A stretch of DNA of 64,000 nt, taken from the NCBI RefSeq assembly GCF_007197755.1, contig NZ_CP041636.1, forward strand, positions 2,330,001-2,394,000. Direction: 5' to 3'. The number at the start of each line of letters is the position of its first letter. The stretch's first letter is position 1. The notes under the pieces were generated by a model, which saw only the letters and a program-made list of their open reading frames with translations, made no database searches and had not been told where the DNA came from. This document shows, one piece after another, positions 37,024 through 48,200 of the stretch. This DNA is from Ferrovibrio terrae (GTDB taxonomy: Bacteria; Pseudomonadota; Alphaproteobacteria; Ferrovibrionales; Ferrovibrionaceae). The position numbers and the translations under genes are program-made.

Positions 37024-38475
37024 TCAGTAGCTGTAGCTGAAGACCATCTGGCCGAGCCAGGTGGTTTTGTCGGTGGCGTCATCCGTGCCAAGCGACTGGC
37101 GCAGGCCACGACCGGCGCGCGCCGCCCCCAGCACGGCGGCAATCTCCAGCCCCGGTAGCGGCGTGGCCCACACGGCATAGACGTTCACTTCGTCCTGCAG
37201 GCGATCCGAGGTCACGCCATTGGCGGTATCAGGCTTGTCGTAGCTGTGGCGATAGAAAACGGCACCCAGGGTGAGGTCTGCCTCAGGCTGCAGCTTCAGA
37301 TGCACCATATGGCTGTTCAGGTTTGAATTGCTGCCAACGTAGCGGGCATAGATTTCCCCGAGATCCCAGCTGCCGTAGCCGCGCGGCCCGCCTGCCGTGA
37401 ACAGCGGGTCCCAGCCGCGGCTGATGCTGTCGCCGGTGTTGCTGTCGCCGCTGAAATGCATGTAGCGGTAGGAGAGGCGCGGCTGCCAGGGCAGGGCAGA
37501 GAAGGTGTATTGCGGCTCGACATACCAGGCTTCGGCGCGCAGCTGCCGGCCGGCCGTGTCGTTGCGCTGGCGGGCAAACTCGCTGTAGAGCGCGGCATCC
37601 TGCCACCCGTCGCCCCACGCGCTGAGCAAAGCACCACCGCTGCGGACTGCATAGACATTCATGCCGTCACGCGCCGGGCTGATGTCTTCGTCGGCGTCGG
37701 TGATGGTCAGTACGGTGGCGCCGAGATACCACTGGCGCGCCTCATATTCACGGCGGCCTTCATCCTGCGAGGCAGAGGTAAACCATTCGACATTGGCGCC
37801 ATGCAGTGCGGTGGCGGCGCTGTCCTTGCCACGCATGAAATGCTGGTCGGTATTGCTTTCAAGGCGGAACAGGTCGGCGCGCACCGGCGCGGTATTCAGG
37901 CGCAGGATGGCGGTGCGGTCGAAGGCTTCGCGCGGGCCGACCACATAATTGTTGCGGCGGAAGCTGTCCAGCGTGCCGTCGGCGATCAGGAATCCGTCGC
38001 CGATCAGGAAACCCTGCCGGCCGACAGAGGCGTCGATGGCGTCTTCGCCGAATGCTGCAAAACTCTGTCCGGATTTCCAGCCGAGATAGGCCTCGCTCAG
38101 GGAGAGCGACTCGGGACGCATGTCGGTGACGGCATTGCGCTGCGCCTCGCCATCGCCGCGGGTGATGCTGGCGGCTGCGCGCAGGCCGCCATACAGCGTG
38201 CTGTTGTTCAGTTGATACTCGGCCTCCAGGCCGGGCGCGACGTAACCCTCGGCCCAACGGCGGCCGCCCTGGCGCACGCCATGGGAGGAAAGACTGCCCA
38301 AACCATTCTGTGCATTGGTCACGCCGAACAGGCCAAGTCCGGCATCCAGCGTCAGGCCAAGCTCCAGGTCGCCGAAGTTCAGGCGTTGTCCGGGCTTTTC
38401 GCGCTCGTCCTCGCCGGCAAACGCAGCTGGCGTGGCAAGACAAAGGGCAGTGAGAAGGCGAAGCGGACGGCGCAT
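37024..38475 (-). CDS. Alginate-export-family outer membrane beta-barrel protein
   Basis: A 483-aa exported protein: signal peptide [20 protein letters not shown], then alternating amphipathic strands and a C-terminus ending MVFSYSY, the terminal aromatic signature of outer membrane barrels. The segments [31 protein letters not shown] and [12 protein letters not shown] fit the Alginate_exp domain. It is likely a porin for an anionic saccharide or other solute. No alginate biosynthesis genes are in the window. Start at 38475 is set by the signal peptide and a GGGGG upstream. Confidence 0.82.
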   Translation of the reverse strand: MRRPLRLLTALCLATPAAFAGEDEREKPGQRLNFGDLELGLTLDAGLGLFGVTNAQNGLGSLSSHGVRQGGRRWAEGYVAPGLEAEYQLNNSTLYGGLRAAASITRGDGEAQRNAVTDMRPESLSLSEAYLGWKSGQSFAAFGEDAIDASVGRQGFLIGDGFLIADGTLDSFRRNNYVVGPREAFDRTAILRLNTAPVRADLFRLESNTDQHFMRGKDSAATALHGANVEWFTSASQDEGRREYEARQWYLGATVLTITDADEDISPARDGMNVYAVRSGGALLSAWGDGWQDAALYSEFARQRNDTAGRQLRAEAWYVEPQYTFSALPWQPRLSYRYMHFSGDSNTGDSISRGWDPLFTAGGPRGYGSWDLGEIYARYVGSNSNLNSHMVHLKLQPEADLTLGAVFYRHSYDKPDTANGVTSDRLQDEVNVYAVWATPLPGLEIAAVLGAARAGRGLRQSLGTDDATDKTTWLGQMVFSYSY

Positions 38476-38639
38476 GGGACCCCCACCCGCAGGCGGCCGG
38501 TTGCTGGTCCGGTCATTCACCTTGGGGTATCCTGCCGGTGTATTCCATCGCCGGTGCCAGTCAAGCGCGTGTCTTGTGGGGTATCCGGTTTTCAACTAGA
38601 AAAGCCGCTGCTTTTCAGACTTATTCGCGAGGATTAGCC

Positions 38640-39356
38640 ATGCGCCCGAGTGGCCGCAAACCCGACCAGTTGCGCCCGATCCGTCTTGAGCCGGGTTTTG
38701 CCAAATATGCCGAGGGCTCCTGCCTGATCAAGTTCGGCGAGACCCATGTGCTCTGCGCCGCAACCGTCGAGGAAAAGGTGCCGCCCTTCCTGCGCAACAC
38801 CGGCCGCGGCTGGGTGACAGCGGAATACGGCATGCTGCCGCGCTCGACTCATACCCGCACCGATCGCGAAGCCTCGCGTGGCAAGCAGTCGGGCCGCACC
38901 CAGGAAATCCAGCGCCTGGTCGGCCGTTCCCTGCGCGCCGTCACGGACCTCACCGGTTTTGGCGAGCGCCAGATCCGCCTCGACTGCGATGTGCTGCAGG
39001 CCGACGGCGGCACGCGCACTGCCGCCATCACCGGCAGCTGGGTGGCGCTGCATCTCGCCTTTGCCAAACTGCTGAAGGATGGTGCCATTGCCAAGATTCC
39101 GCTGATCGGCCAGGTCGGCGCGGTCAGCTGCGGCCTGTGCGATGGCGTTGCCGTGCTCGATCTCGATTATCCGGAAGACAGTACGGCGCAGGCCGATGCC
39201 AATTTCGTGCTGACCGATACCGGCGCCATCGTCGAAGTGCAGGGCACTGCCGAGAAAGAGCCGTTCTCGGAAGCACAGTTCGCCGCCATGCTAGGCCTCG
39301 CCAAGCTGGGCGTGAAGGAACTGATGATCGAGCAGCGCAAGGCGGTAGGGCTGTAA
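38640..39356 (+). CDS. rph: Ribonuclease PH
   Basis: A 238-aa phosphorolytic 3'-5' exoribonuclease trimming tRNA 3' ends. It begins [20 protein letters not shown] and contains [15 protein letters not shown] and [15 protein letters not shown], the phosphate- and RNA-binding signatures. The ATG at 38640 follows GAGG. It heads rph-rdgB-hemW. In many alphaproteobacteria hrcA lies divergently upstream; here the porin gene does. Confidence 0.97.
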   Translation: MRPSGRKPDQLRPIRLEPGFAKYAEGSCLIKFGETHVLCAATVEEKVPPFLRNTGRGWVTAEYGMLPRSTHTRTDREASRGKQSGRTQEIQRLVGRSLRAVTDLTGFGERQIRLDCDVLQADGGTRTAAITGSWVALHLAFAKLLKDGAIAKIPLIGQVGAVSCGLCDGVAVLDLDYPEDSTAQADANFVLTDTGAIVEVQGTAEKEPFSEAQFAAMLGLAKLGVKELMIEQRKAVGL

Positions 39357-39358
39357 CG

Positions 39359-39973
39359 ATGGTGCGGCGTCGCTTCACCGGCGACACGCTGGTCATTGCC
39401 AGCCACAATGCCGGCAAGGTGCGCGAGATCGGCGACCTGATCGCGCCATTCAAGGTGCGCGCGATTTCGGCTGGCGAACTCGACCTGCCCGAACCGGAAG
39501 AAACCGGGATGACCTTTATCGCCAATGCCGAACTGAAGGCGCTGGCGGCGGCGCAGACCGCCAATCTGCCTGCTCTGGCGGATGACTCCGGCATGAGCGT
39601 CGATGCGCTCGATGGCGCGCCGGGAATATACTCCGCGCGCTGGGCCGGTCCGTCGAAGGACTTCGGCAAGGCGATGCAGAAGGTCTGGACCGCCGTGGAA
39701 GAGAAGGGAGCCGAACCGCCCTTTGGCGCGCAGTTCGTCTGCGCACTCAGCCTCGCCTGGCCCGATGGCCATGTCGAAAGCTTCGAGGGCATCATCCAGG
39801 GCAAACTGGTCTGGCCGCCGCGTGGTTTGCACGGTTTTGGCTACGATCCGATGTTCCAGCCGGTGGAAAATAACGAGATGCGCACGTTCGGCGAGATGCC
39901 GGCCGCCGAGAAGCATGCGATCAGCCATCGTGCGCTGGCCTTCCGGCAACTGATCGATGCCTGCTTTGGCTGA
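39359..39973 (+). CDS. rdgB: XTP/dITP diphosphatase
   Basis: A 204-aa HAM1/RdgB enzyme removing non-canonical purine nucleotides (ITP, XTP). SHNAGK at 15-20 binds the triphosphate, ADDSGM carries the catalytic acid, and FGYDPMFQP is the C-terminal signature. The ATG is two bases after the rph stop. The end overlaps hemW by 17 bp. Confidence 0.97.
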   Translation: MVRRRFTGDTLVIASHNAGKVREIGDLIAPFKVRAISAGELDLPEPEETGMTFIANAELKALAAAQTANLPALADDSGMSVDALDGAPGIYSARWAGPSKDFGKAMQKVWTAVEEKGAEPPFGAQFVCALSLAWPDGHVESFEGIIQGKLVWPPRGLHGFGYDPMFQPVENNEMRTFGEMPAAEKHAISHRALAFRQLIDACFG

Positions 39974-41156
39974 CAGCGAAGCGGTTCCGCGACGCGGCTT
40001 CGGCCTCTATGTGCACTGGCCCTTCTGCGTCTCGAAATGCCCTTACTGCGACTTCAACAGCCACGTGCGCGAGCGCGTCGATGCCGCGCGTTGGCAGCGC
40101 GCTTATCTGCGTGAGATGAAGCAGTATGCCGAGGCCGGTGTGGGACGGGGTGAAACCGTCACCTCGGTCTTCTTCGGCGGCGGCACACCCTCGCTGATGC
40201 CGCCCGATACGGCCGCTGCGATTCTGGAGGCGGCGCGGACATACTGGCGTTTCAGCGACGATGTCGAGATCACGCTGGAAGCCAATCCTAATTCGGCTGA
40301 AGCCGGCAAGTTTGCCGCCTTCGCGCAGGCCGGCATCAACCGGCTGTCGATCGGCGTGCAGAGCTTCGAGGCCGATGTGCTGAAATTCCTCGGCCGTGCC
40401 CATGATGCTGGCGAGGCGCGCGCCGCCATCGCGGCTGCCGCCAAGGCTGTGCCGCGCTACAGCTTCGACCTGATCTATGCCCGACCGGAGCAGAGCGCCG
40501 AGCAATGGCGTGCCGAACTGCGCGAGGCGCTGGCGCTCGCCGGCGATCATCTGTCGCTCTACACGCTGACCATCGAGCCGAACACCGGCTTTGCCGGCGC
40601 CGTCACCCGGGGCGCGCTGCATCCGATGCCGTCCGACGACCAGGCCGCGCTCTATGATCTGACGCAGGAGATTCTCGATCAGGCCGGGCTACCGGCTTAC
40701 GAAATCTCGAACCATGCGAGGCCGGGCGGTGAAAGCCGGCACAATCTGATTTACTGGCGCAGCGGAGGGTATCTCGGTCTCGGCCCCGGCGCGCATGGCC
40801 GCATCCTGCGGGGCGATGCCTGGCAGGCGACGCAGAACCGGCGCAAGCCGGAAGTCTGGCTAGAACAGGTCGAAGCCCAAGGTCCATTGGGGGGCCACGG
40901 CCGCGAGAGCGAGACGCCGGTGGCGTCGACCGAGCGCGCCGAGGAAGCCCTGATGATGGGCCTGCGGCTGGCCGAGGGTGTCTATGCCGCGAATTTCCGC
41001 GCCACCACCGGCATCGACCTCGATGTTTTCGTGCCGCGCGCGCGCAGCGCGCCGCTGGAGGGCGCCGGCCTATTGTATCGGGACAATGTGCGGATCGCCG
41101 CCACCCGCGACGGTCGCGCTGTGCTGGACGGGTTGCTCGCTCGCCTGCTGGCATAG
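39957..41156 (+). CDS. hemW: Radical SAM heme chaperone HemW
   Basis: 399 aa with the radical SAM cluster motif C24-x3-C28-x2-C31 (CVSKCPYC), GGGTPSLM and the HemW-type NPNS. HemW binds heme and inserts it into respiratory proteins; it was formerly annotated as an oxygen-independent coproporphyrinogen oxidase. The CxxxCxxC spacing and lack of the extended HemN N-terminus favour HemW. Confidence 0.93.
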   Translation: MPALADSEAVPRRGFGLYVHWPFCVSKCPYCDFNSHVRERVDAARWQRAYLREMKQYAEAGVGRGETVTSVFFGGGTPSLMPPDTAAAILEAARTYWRFSDDVEITLEANPNSAEAGKFAAFAQAGINRLSIGVQSFEADVLKFLGRAHDAGEARAAIAAAAKAVPRYSFDLIYARPEQSAEQWRAELREALALAGDHLSLYTLTIEPNTGFAGAVTRGALHPMPSDDQAALYDLTQEILDQAGLPAYEISNHARPGGESRHNLIYWRSGGYLGLGPGAHGRILRGDAWQATQNRRKPEVWLEQVEAQGPLGGHGRESETPVASTERAEEALMMGLRLAEGVYAANFRATTGIDLDVFVPRARSAPLEGAGLLYRDNVRIAATRDGRAVLDGLLARLLA

Positions 41157-41223
41157 CACTTTTCCCTCGTGACCGGCCCCGGTATGCTGGGCAAAATCTT
41201 TTGAGGAAATCCGAGAAAATCCG

Positions 41224-42465
41224 ATGTCTGAATCCGTTTTCCCCGGCCTGTCCCTTGGCGTGCAGGAACTGCGCGCCTCTGAAATCCGCGAACTGCTGAA
41301 GCTGATCGCCCGGCCGGAAATCATTTCCTTCGCCGGCGGCATTCCCGACCCCGCGATTTTCCCGCTGGAGGCCATCGGCGCATCGTATCAGCGCGTGTTG
41401 GCCGATCCGGCGCAGGCAAAAGAGGCCTTCCAGTATTCGATCAGCGAGGGCTATGTGCCGTTGCGCGAATGGATCGCCGGCTATCTGAAGACGCATGGCA
41501 TCGAGACTGGCATCGAGCGCATCCTGATCACCTCGGGTGCGCAGCAGGCCATCGACTTCCTCGGTCGCGCGCTGATCAATCCTGGCGACAGCGTCGTGGT
41601 GACCTCACCGAGCTATCTCGGCGCCATCCAGGTCTTCAACACCTACCAGCCGAAATTCCTCTCGGTGCCGATGGACAATGAAGGCGTGCTGCTCGACCAG
41701 CTGGAAGCTGCCTTCAAGCAGAAGCCGAAATTCTTCTATCTCACGCCCGACTTCTGCAATCCGGCCGGCATCACCACGTCGCTGGCGCGCCGCGAGGCGA
41801 TCCTCGAGCTGGCGCATCAGTATGGCGTCGCCATCCTGGAGGATTCGCCCTACGAAGAGCTGCGCTACGAGAATCAACGCATCCCGAGCTTCGCCGCGCT
41901 CGAGCAGCGGTATCTCGCCGGGCCGGATAGCGATGGCAGGCGGCTGGTGGTCTATATCGGCAGCCTGTCGAAGGTACTGACGCCGGCGTTGCGCATCGGC
42001 TGGATCAACGCCGATCCGTCGTTGATCAACAAGCTGGTACTGCTTAAGCAGGCGTCCGACCTGCATTGCAGCACGATCAACCAGATGGTCGCCTGCGACA
42101 TTGCCAAGGCGTCGCATGCCGGTCAGGTGCAGAAGCTGCGCAAGGCCTACAAGGAACGCCGCGATGTGATGCTGGAGGCACTGGAGCGCTGCCTGCCCAA
42201 GGAAGTGAGCTTCACGCGCCCCGATGGCGGCATGTTCATCTGGCTGGAATTTCCCGAGGGCATCGATGGCGCCGAACTGCTGGCCGAAGCGGTGAAGGAT
42301 ACGCATGTGGCCTTCGTGCCCGGTTCGGCCTTCTATGCCACCGATGCGAAGCGCAACACGGCGCGGCTCAGTTTCTCGCTGGGCGAACCGGCGCGCATCC
42401 GCGAAGGCATCGAGCGGCTGGCTGCCCTGCTGCAGAACAAGCTGCGCTCTAACCGCGCGGCTTAG
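41224..42465 (+). CDS. PLP-dependent aminotransferase (fold type I, LysN/2-aminoadipate type)
   Basis: A 413-aa aminotransferase. The PLP lysine is K250 in GSLSKVLTPALRIGW, with ILITSGAQQAIDFLGRAL binding the cofactor phosphate and YFNP-like FYLTPDFCNPAG in the usual place. It lacks the GntR-type domain of MocR regulators. Close relatives include 2-aminoadipate and aromatic/valine aminotransferases; substrate is unresolved. Its 3' end overlaps the convergent DUF6064 gene by 17 bp. Confidence 0.9.
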   Translation: MSESVFPGLSLGVQELRASEIRELLKLIARPEIISFAGGIPDPAIFPLEAIGASYQRVLADPAQAKEAFQYSISEGYVPLREWIAGYLKTHGIETGIERILITSGAQQAIDFLGRALINPGDSVVVTSPSYLGAIQVFNTYQPKFLSVPMDNEGVLLDQLEAAFKQKPKFFYLTPDFCNPAGITTSLARREAILELAHQYGVAILEDSPYEELRYENQRIPSFAALEQRYLAGPDSDGRRLVVYIGSLSKVLTPALRIGWINADPSLINKLVLLKQASDLHCSTINQMVACDIAKASHAGQVQKLRKAYKERRDVMLEALERCLPKEVSFTRPDGGMFIWLEFPEGIDGAELLAEAVKDTHVAFVPGSAFYATDAKRNTARLSFSLGEPARIREGIERLAALLQNKLRSNRAA

Positions 42466-43090
42466 TCGACAGCGCGCGTAGCACCAGCGTCAGCAGCCCG
42501 GCGACTGGCAGCAGCCAGAAAGTCGGCGTCTTCATGGTCCATAGCGTGGCGCCATCAATGGCGCACCATATCAGCGGCAGCACCAGCAGCAGCCAGTGCG
42601 CGCGCAAGGCCAGAAGAAGCCCGAGTGTGGCCACCACGGTTGGCCCCGGCATCAGGGCAAAGACCTCGCCCTGCTGCCACGGCCTGTCGAGCATCCAGGG
42701 CAGCAGTGGCTGCAGGAACAGCGCGCAGACCACCAGCATGAAACCCGCGGCGCGGCTGCGTCCCTCGGCGGGCCGCAACTCGCGGTCGAAGGCGAAAAAC
42801 CACAACAGCAGGCCCTGCAGGGCAAAGCCGTAGGCGAGCCATTCTGCTGACCAGTTGATCGTGAAATAACGCTCGTATTGCCAGAGCCACGCCGTCAGCA
42901 GCCAGGCGGCGCCGGCGAACAGCAGCGCCAGCGGCTGGCCGGTCAGCGCCAGCATGGCAATCCCGGCGATCACGGCGGCGACCTGCCAGGGCCAGAGTGT
43001 CTCGTTATGCAGTTCGAACAGCCGGAAATAGGTTGCGGGCGAGAACAGCAGGAAATCCGACAGGCGATAGCTCCACCATTCTGACATCAC
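42449..43090 (-). CDS. DUF6064 family membrane protein
   Basis: A 213-aa inner-membrane protein with about six hydrophobic segments and the family start WWSYRLSDFLLFSPATYFRL. Function unknown. It overlaps the aldo/keto reductase stop by 4 bp (ATGA) and is the last gene of a three-gene run with DUF2855. Confidence 0.8.
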   Translation of the reverse strand: MMSEWWSYRLSDFLLFSPATYFRLFELHNETLWPWQVAAVIAGIAMLALTGQPLALLFAGAAWLLTAWLWQYERYFTINWSAEWLAYGFALQGLLLWFFAFDRELRPAEGRSRAAGFMLVVCALFLQPLLPWMLDRPWQQGEVFALMPGPTVVATLGLLLALRAHWLLLVLPLIWCAIDGATLWTMKTPTFWLLPVAGLLTLVLRALSTKPRG

Positions 43091-44016
43091 AGGCCCTCAA
43101 CGTGGCTGACGATGCGTCGGCGCAAATTTGCATCCGGCAGCGTGCCATGGCCAGCGCCCATATTCTCGGCCAGATGCTGCGTGCGTGTGGTAGCCGGGAT
43201 CACGCAGGTCACTTCGGGCTGCGCGATGATGAATTTCAGCAGCAGCTGGGCCCAGTTTTGAGCGCCGATCTCGGCGGCCCAGCCGGGCAGGGGATGACGC
43301 TCGACAGCCTGGATCAGGTCGCCCTGGCGGAATGGCCGGTTGACGATCACGCCGATCTTTCGTTCGCGCGCCAGCGGCAGGATGCGCTGTTCGATCTCGC
43401 GGTCGAGCACATTGTAGCTGACCTGGATGAAATCGATCGGCTGGCTGCGCATGATGCGCTCGATCTCCTCATGGCGGCGGCCTTCGGAAGTCGTGATCCC
43501 GATATAGCGCACGCGGCCCTCGGCCTTCATCACACGCAATGTGTCGAGATGCGCCTCCCAGCCCAGCAGGTTATGCACCTGCAGCAGATCAAACTTCTCC
43601 ACGCCCCAGTGCTGGCGCGTGGCCTCGATCTGCGGCGGGCCGCCGCGGCCCGACGAGGTCCAGACCTTTTCCGCCGAGAAGACTTGTTGCTTCGCGTCCA
43701 GCGACTTGAGGCCTTCTCCGATCACGCCCTGCGACGAGCCGTACATCGGCGAGGAATCCACCATGCGTCCGCCGGCGCGGAAGAACTCGCGCATCACGGC
43801 AATGCTGGCGGCACGGCCGCGCGGATCGTTGCCGACATTGAAGGTGATCCAGCTGCCCAATCCTATGACAGGCAGCTTTTCCCCGCTGGAGGGGATTTCG
43901 CGCGTGACGCCGGCTGTCTGGCAAAAAGCCGGCAGGGTTGCCATCGCCGCCGTGCCGGTCAATCCGGCCAGCACGGTGCGTCGCGAAACCGGATTGCCGT
44001 ACAGGTCTAGTCCCAC
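43087..44016 (-). CDS. Aldo/keto reductase with Tat signal
   Basis: 309 aa. The N-terminus has a twin-arginine signal (SRRTVLAGLTG at 11-21), so the enzyme is probably exported folded to the periplasm. The AKR tetrad is present: D87, Y92 (DSSPMYG), K117 (FSAEKVW) and H148 (LLQVHN). Export of an NADPH-dependent fold is odd but recurrent in this subfamily. It overlaps DUF2855 by 10 bp and DUF6064 by 4 bp. Confidence 0.88.
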   Translation of the reverse strand: MGLDLYGNPVSRRTVLAGLTGTAAMATLPAFCQTAGVTREIPSSGEKLPVIGLGSWITFNVGNDPRGRAASIAVMREFFRAGGRMVDSSPMYGSSQGVIGEGLKSLDAKQQVFSAEKVWTSSGRGGPPQIEATRQHWGVEKFDLLQVHNLLGWEAHLDTLRVMKAEGRVRYIGITTSEGRRHEEIERIMRSQPIDFIQVSYNVLDREIEQRILPLARERKIGVIVNRPFRQGDLIQAVERHPLPGWAAEIGAQNWAQLLLKFIIAQPEVTCVIPATTRTQHLAENMGAGHGTLPDANLRRRIVSHVEGL

Positions 44017-45128
44017 AGGCTCAGGACATGGCCTTCATTGGGGGCCACGCCGCCGGACAGCAAGGCGCGATAGGCCGCTTCGGTGGCGCTGCGGCCATTG
44101 CCGCGGATCACCTTGATCCAGCCCTGCAGCACTGGCACGAAGTCGGTCCAGGCAGAATTCAGACGCGTTTCCACGCCACCGCGGCCCCAGTCTTTGCTGC
44201 GCTTCACGATGCGGTCCGGGGCGAAGAAGAAGATCGGCTTCGGCCCCGGCAGGCCCTTGCCCGGCGGGCTCATCTCGCCATGCGCCAGGCCGACGGCGCA
44301 GCTGTATTTCAGGCTGTCACCGTAGTGCGTGTGGATCGCGCGCCGCACCTCAGTGCTGCCGGCGAAATCGACATAGACGGCATCTTCCACCGGCTGCTTG
44401 CCGATCTCGTCATAGGTCACCACGCGGTCGTAGCAGCCCAGACCTTCGACGAAGGCGCGATTGGAAGGCGAGGTGAGGCCCACCACCGTGGCCACTTTAT
44501 GCTGGTGCAGCAGACGTGCCAGCCCGAAGGCAGTTTTCGACGAGGCGCTGGACAGGATCACAGTCTGCGCGCCGAAGAACTTCTCATCCACCAGGAAGTC
44601 GTCGAGCAGAAATGACGTGATGAATAGCGGGCGCAGCAGCGCCTGGTAAGCCTCGAAGTCTTCCGAGAAGGCCGGGTCGGTGGTGATGCGCAGGTAGCTG
44701 TTATAGGCCGGCGGCAGTTTGGCGCGATGCGGTGCGGCCTCGATGAAGTTGCTGTCGGTGAGTTTGCCAGGCGTCATCACCAGATGGGTCGCCATCGGGA
44801 AATAGCCGAAAATGCGTTCGTCCACTGCAATGGTCGGATGGCGCGAGGCAATCACATCGGCAAAGCCCCAGACCGGGATGATGCCCCATTTGTCGGCATC
44901 GGTTGGAAAGAAGCCCCAGTAGGACATCATGTCACCCAGCTGGGCATAGGTGATGTTGTTGGCGGTCAACGCGAAGCTGTCGACCTTGACCAGAATTTGG
45001 TCCGCCTGCAGGTCGTCGGCATGCAGGGTGACGTCTGCGAAGCGGGTCTTGTTCAGGTCGTTCTTGTGTACCTGGAACTGCGCGCCGGCCAGATCGGATT
45101 TGGCGGTGGCGGTGAGTATCTGCGACAT
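44007..45128 (-). CDS. DUF2855 family protein (MDR-like)
   Basis: A 373-aa protein of the DUF2855 family. The layout recalls quinone-oxidoreductase/MDR proteins: VDSFALTANNITYAQLG at the start, then a Rossmann-like stretch with VILSSASSKTAFGLARLL. No biochemical role is established. It starts behind CTGGAGGTTTCA, a good ribosome binding site, and heads the operon with the aldo/keto reductase and DUF6064 genes. Confidence 0.85.
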   Translation of the reverse strand: MSQILTATAKSDLAGAQFQVHKNDLNKTRFADVTLHADDLQADQILVKVDSFALTANNITYAQLGDMMSYWGFFPTDADKWGIIPVWGFADVIASRHPTIAVDERIFGYFPMATHLVMTPGKLTDSNFIEAAPHRAKLPPAYNSYLRITTDPAFSEDFEAYQALLRPLFITSFLLDDFLVDEKFFGAQTVILSSASSKTAFGLARLLHQHKVATVVGLTSPSNRAFVEGLGCYDRVVTYDEIGKQPVEDAVYVDFAGSTEVRRAIHTHYGDSLKYSCAVGLAHGEMSPPGKGLPGPKPIFFFAPDRIVKRSKDWGRGGVETRLNSAWTDFVPVLQGWIKVIRGNGRSATEAAYRALLSGGVAPNEGHVLSLWD

Positions 45129-45257
45129 TGAAACCTCCAGGTGCGGCGGCTGTGCTGTTCGTCAGTCTTATATAGCGCTCAATCTAGAACGCAGATCATA
45201 GCTGCAATGTGACAAGGATCAGACAAAAACTGCGGAAAATTGCCGTGAATGGCGGAA

Positions 45258-48200
45258 CTATTCGCCCGGCTGACGAAGCGTGGGCTCACCATGGGGCGTC
45301 GGCTCAGCATGGGCTTGGGCCGACGCACCGCGCAGTTTGCGGCTGGCCCAGACGCCCAGATCATCCAGATAGGTGAAGATCACCGGTGTAACGATCAGCG
45401 TCAGCAGGGTAGACGAAATCAGGCCGCCGATCACCGCATGGGCCATGCCCGCGGTCTGCTTGGCGCCTTCGCCGACTGCCATGGCCAGCGGCAGCATGCC
45501 GAAGATCATGGCGAGCGTGGTCATCAAGATCGGGCGCAGGCGGATCTCGCCGGCTTCCAGAATGGCCTCGCTGCGCGACATGCCGTCGCGCCGGGCATGG
45601 TTGACGAAGTCGATCAGCAGGATGGCGTTCTTGGTCACCAGGCCCATCAGCATGATGAAGCCGATCACGGCAAACATGCTGAAGGTGGATCCCCAGGCCC
45701 AGAGCCCGACCACGACGCCGAACAGCGACAGCGGCAGGGAGGCCATGATGGCGATGGGCTGCAGGAAGCTGGCGAATTGCGAGGCCAGGATCAGGTAAAT
45801 CAGGATCACTGCCAGCAGCAAAGCTGCGGCAGCGTAACCCGCGGATTCCTTCATGTCCTTCGAGGCGCCACCGAACCAGAAGCGGTAACCTGGCGGCAGT
45901 TTCATCTGTTCCAGCCTGGCTTGGATGGCGCGGCTGACTTCACCGACGGGACGCCCGTCGGTGGTGGCGGTCAGCAGTACTTCGCGGGCGAGATCACGGC
46001 GGTTGATCTGGGTCGAGCCGGTGGAGGGCTGAATCTTCACCACCTGCGCCAGCGCCACCATTTTCGGATTGCCCTCGGCATTCATCTGGTTGGACGCCAC
46101 ATAAATGCGTTCCAGGTCGGGCATGCCAGTGCGATCGTCGCGCGGCAGGCGCACGAACACATCGTAATCCTCGGAATCCGGCGCCTTCCAGGTGCCGGCC
46201 TCTTCGCCGGCCAGCAGCGGCCGCAGCGTGTTGGCAATGGCGGTGGTGCTGACGCCGAGATCGGCGGCGAGCTGGCGGTCGACCTCCAGTGCCACGGTCG
46301 GCTTGTTGGCCTTCAGGCTCGATTCCAGATCGACCACGCCGGGCACGGTGCGCATGATCTCCATGGCGTCCTGCGACAGCTTGTCGAGCTGGGCGATGTC
46401 CTGACCTTTCAACGCAATCATGATCGGCTTGTTCAGGCCGCCGCCCAGGTTGGCCTGGCCGATATTGATATTGTCGATGCCGGCGATATGACCGATGCGG
46501 TCACGGAAGAACACCGCCATCTGCTGCGGCGAATACTTGCGCTCGCCAATCGGCACGAACCGCACATACAGCGTGCCGACATTGCGACGCGAAAAACCGC
46601 CGGCATTGATCGAAGCGAAGGAATAATCGACTTCGGGGAATTCCTTCAGGGCGTCCTGCACCTGACGGATCTTGGCCTCGGTATAGTCGATCGAGGAGCC
46701 GGACGGCGTGGTGACCTCAACCAGGATTTCCGACAGGTCCGGTTCAGGCAGGAATTCGGAGCCGATCTTGCCCGATGCCAGGATGCCGATGGTGCCGACG
46801 AAGCTCAGCACCGCCATCAGCAGCACCAGCCAGCGGAACCGCAGGCTCCAGGCCAGGACGCGGCGATAGACGCGGCCGAGCCATTCCATGCCCTTGTCGA
46901 CCAGACCGACCGTGCGGCCGACGGGCCCGCGTTTGGCGTTGGGCAGGCTGTCCGGATCATGCCAGACGCTGGACAGCATCGGGTCGAGCGTGAACGACAC
47001 GAACAGTGAGATCAGCACGGCCACCGTGACGGTGATGCCGAACTGCAGGAAGAAGCGCCCGATGATGCCGTCCATGAAGGCGACCGGCAGGAAGACGGCG
47101 ACAATGCAGAAAGTGGTGGCCAGCACGGCCAGACCGATCTCGTTGGTGCCGTCCAGCGAGGCCTGGCGATGGCTTTTGCCCATCGCGACGTGGCGCGTGA
47201 TATTTTCCCGGACAACAATCGCGTCGTCGATCAGGATGCCGATGGCCAGCGACAGCGCCATCAGGGTCAGCTTGTTCAGTGTGAATCCGGCCGCGTGAAC
47301 TGCTGCCAGCGTGCCGATCACGGCAATCGGCAATGTTAAGCCCGTGATCACCGTGCTGCGCCAGGAATTCAGGAACAGGAAGACGATGATCACGGTGAGG
47401 ATCGCACCCTCGATCAGGGTGCGTTGCACGCCATTCACCGAGGACAGGATCGCACGGCTGTCGTCGCGCATGAACTGCAGCGAGACGTCGGAGGGCAGGT
47501 CGGGCTGCAGTTCCTTCACCGCCTGCTTCAAGCCGGTGATCACTTCAAGCGTATTCGAGCCCTGCACCTTGACGAAGCTGATCGCCAGCTGGCGGTCGCC
47601 ATTGAACAGCGCGACGGCTTCCTTTTCCTCCGAGCCATCCTCCACGGTGGCGATGTCGCCGACCGTGACCGAGGTGTTGCCGCGACGCGCCACCACCAGT
47701 TCGCCCAGACGACGGGGATCGATCACCCGGCCCTCGATCTGGACGACGAACTCGGTCTGCGGCCGGGTCAGGGTGCCGAGCGGGATCTGCTGGTTCTCGG
47801 CTTTCAAGATGTTGACCAGCTGGTCCATGCCCACGCCATAGGCCTGCATCTTCTCAGGATTGGGCAGCACGTTGATGCGGCGTTTCAGGCCGCCGACGAT
47901 ATAGGCCTGGCCGACGCCCCGCACGGTCTGCAGACGTTTCAGGATCACCTGATCGGCCATGGTGGTCAGCTCGCGCAGATCGCGGCGCTCGCTGCGTACG
48001 GTGATCGAGGCGACTGGCTGGTTGTCAGGCGAGAAGCGGCTGATTTCCGGCTGTTTGACCTCGTCGCGGAAGCGCGGCGTCACCTGGGCGATCTTTTCAC
48101 GCACGTCCTGCACGGCGGCGATGGCATTCACCGTCAGTTCGAATTCGATGATGACGGTGGAGCGGCCTTCCAGTGAGCGCGAGGTGAGGGTCCGCACGCC

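Noticed and set aside
36930-38640. An alginate biosynthesis locus
   Set aside because: Only the outer membrane protein resembles alginate export; neighbours are an antiporter and RNase PH.
45249-47009. A 586-codon open frame on the plus strand
   Set aside because: Antisense to the RND permease, whose motifs and length are unambiguous; the translation is low-complexity His/Gly/Gln-rich.
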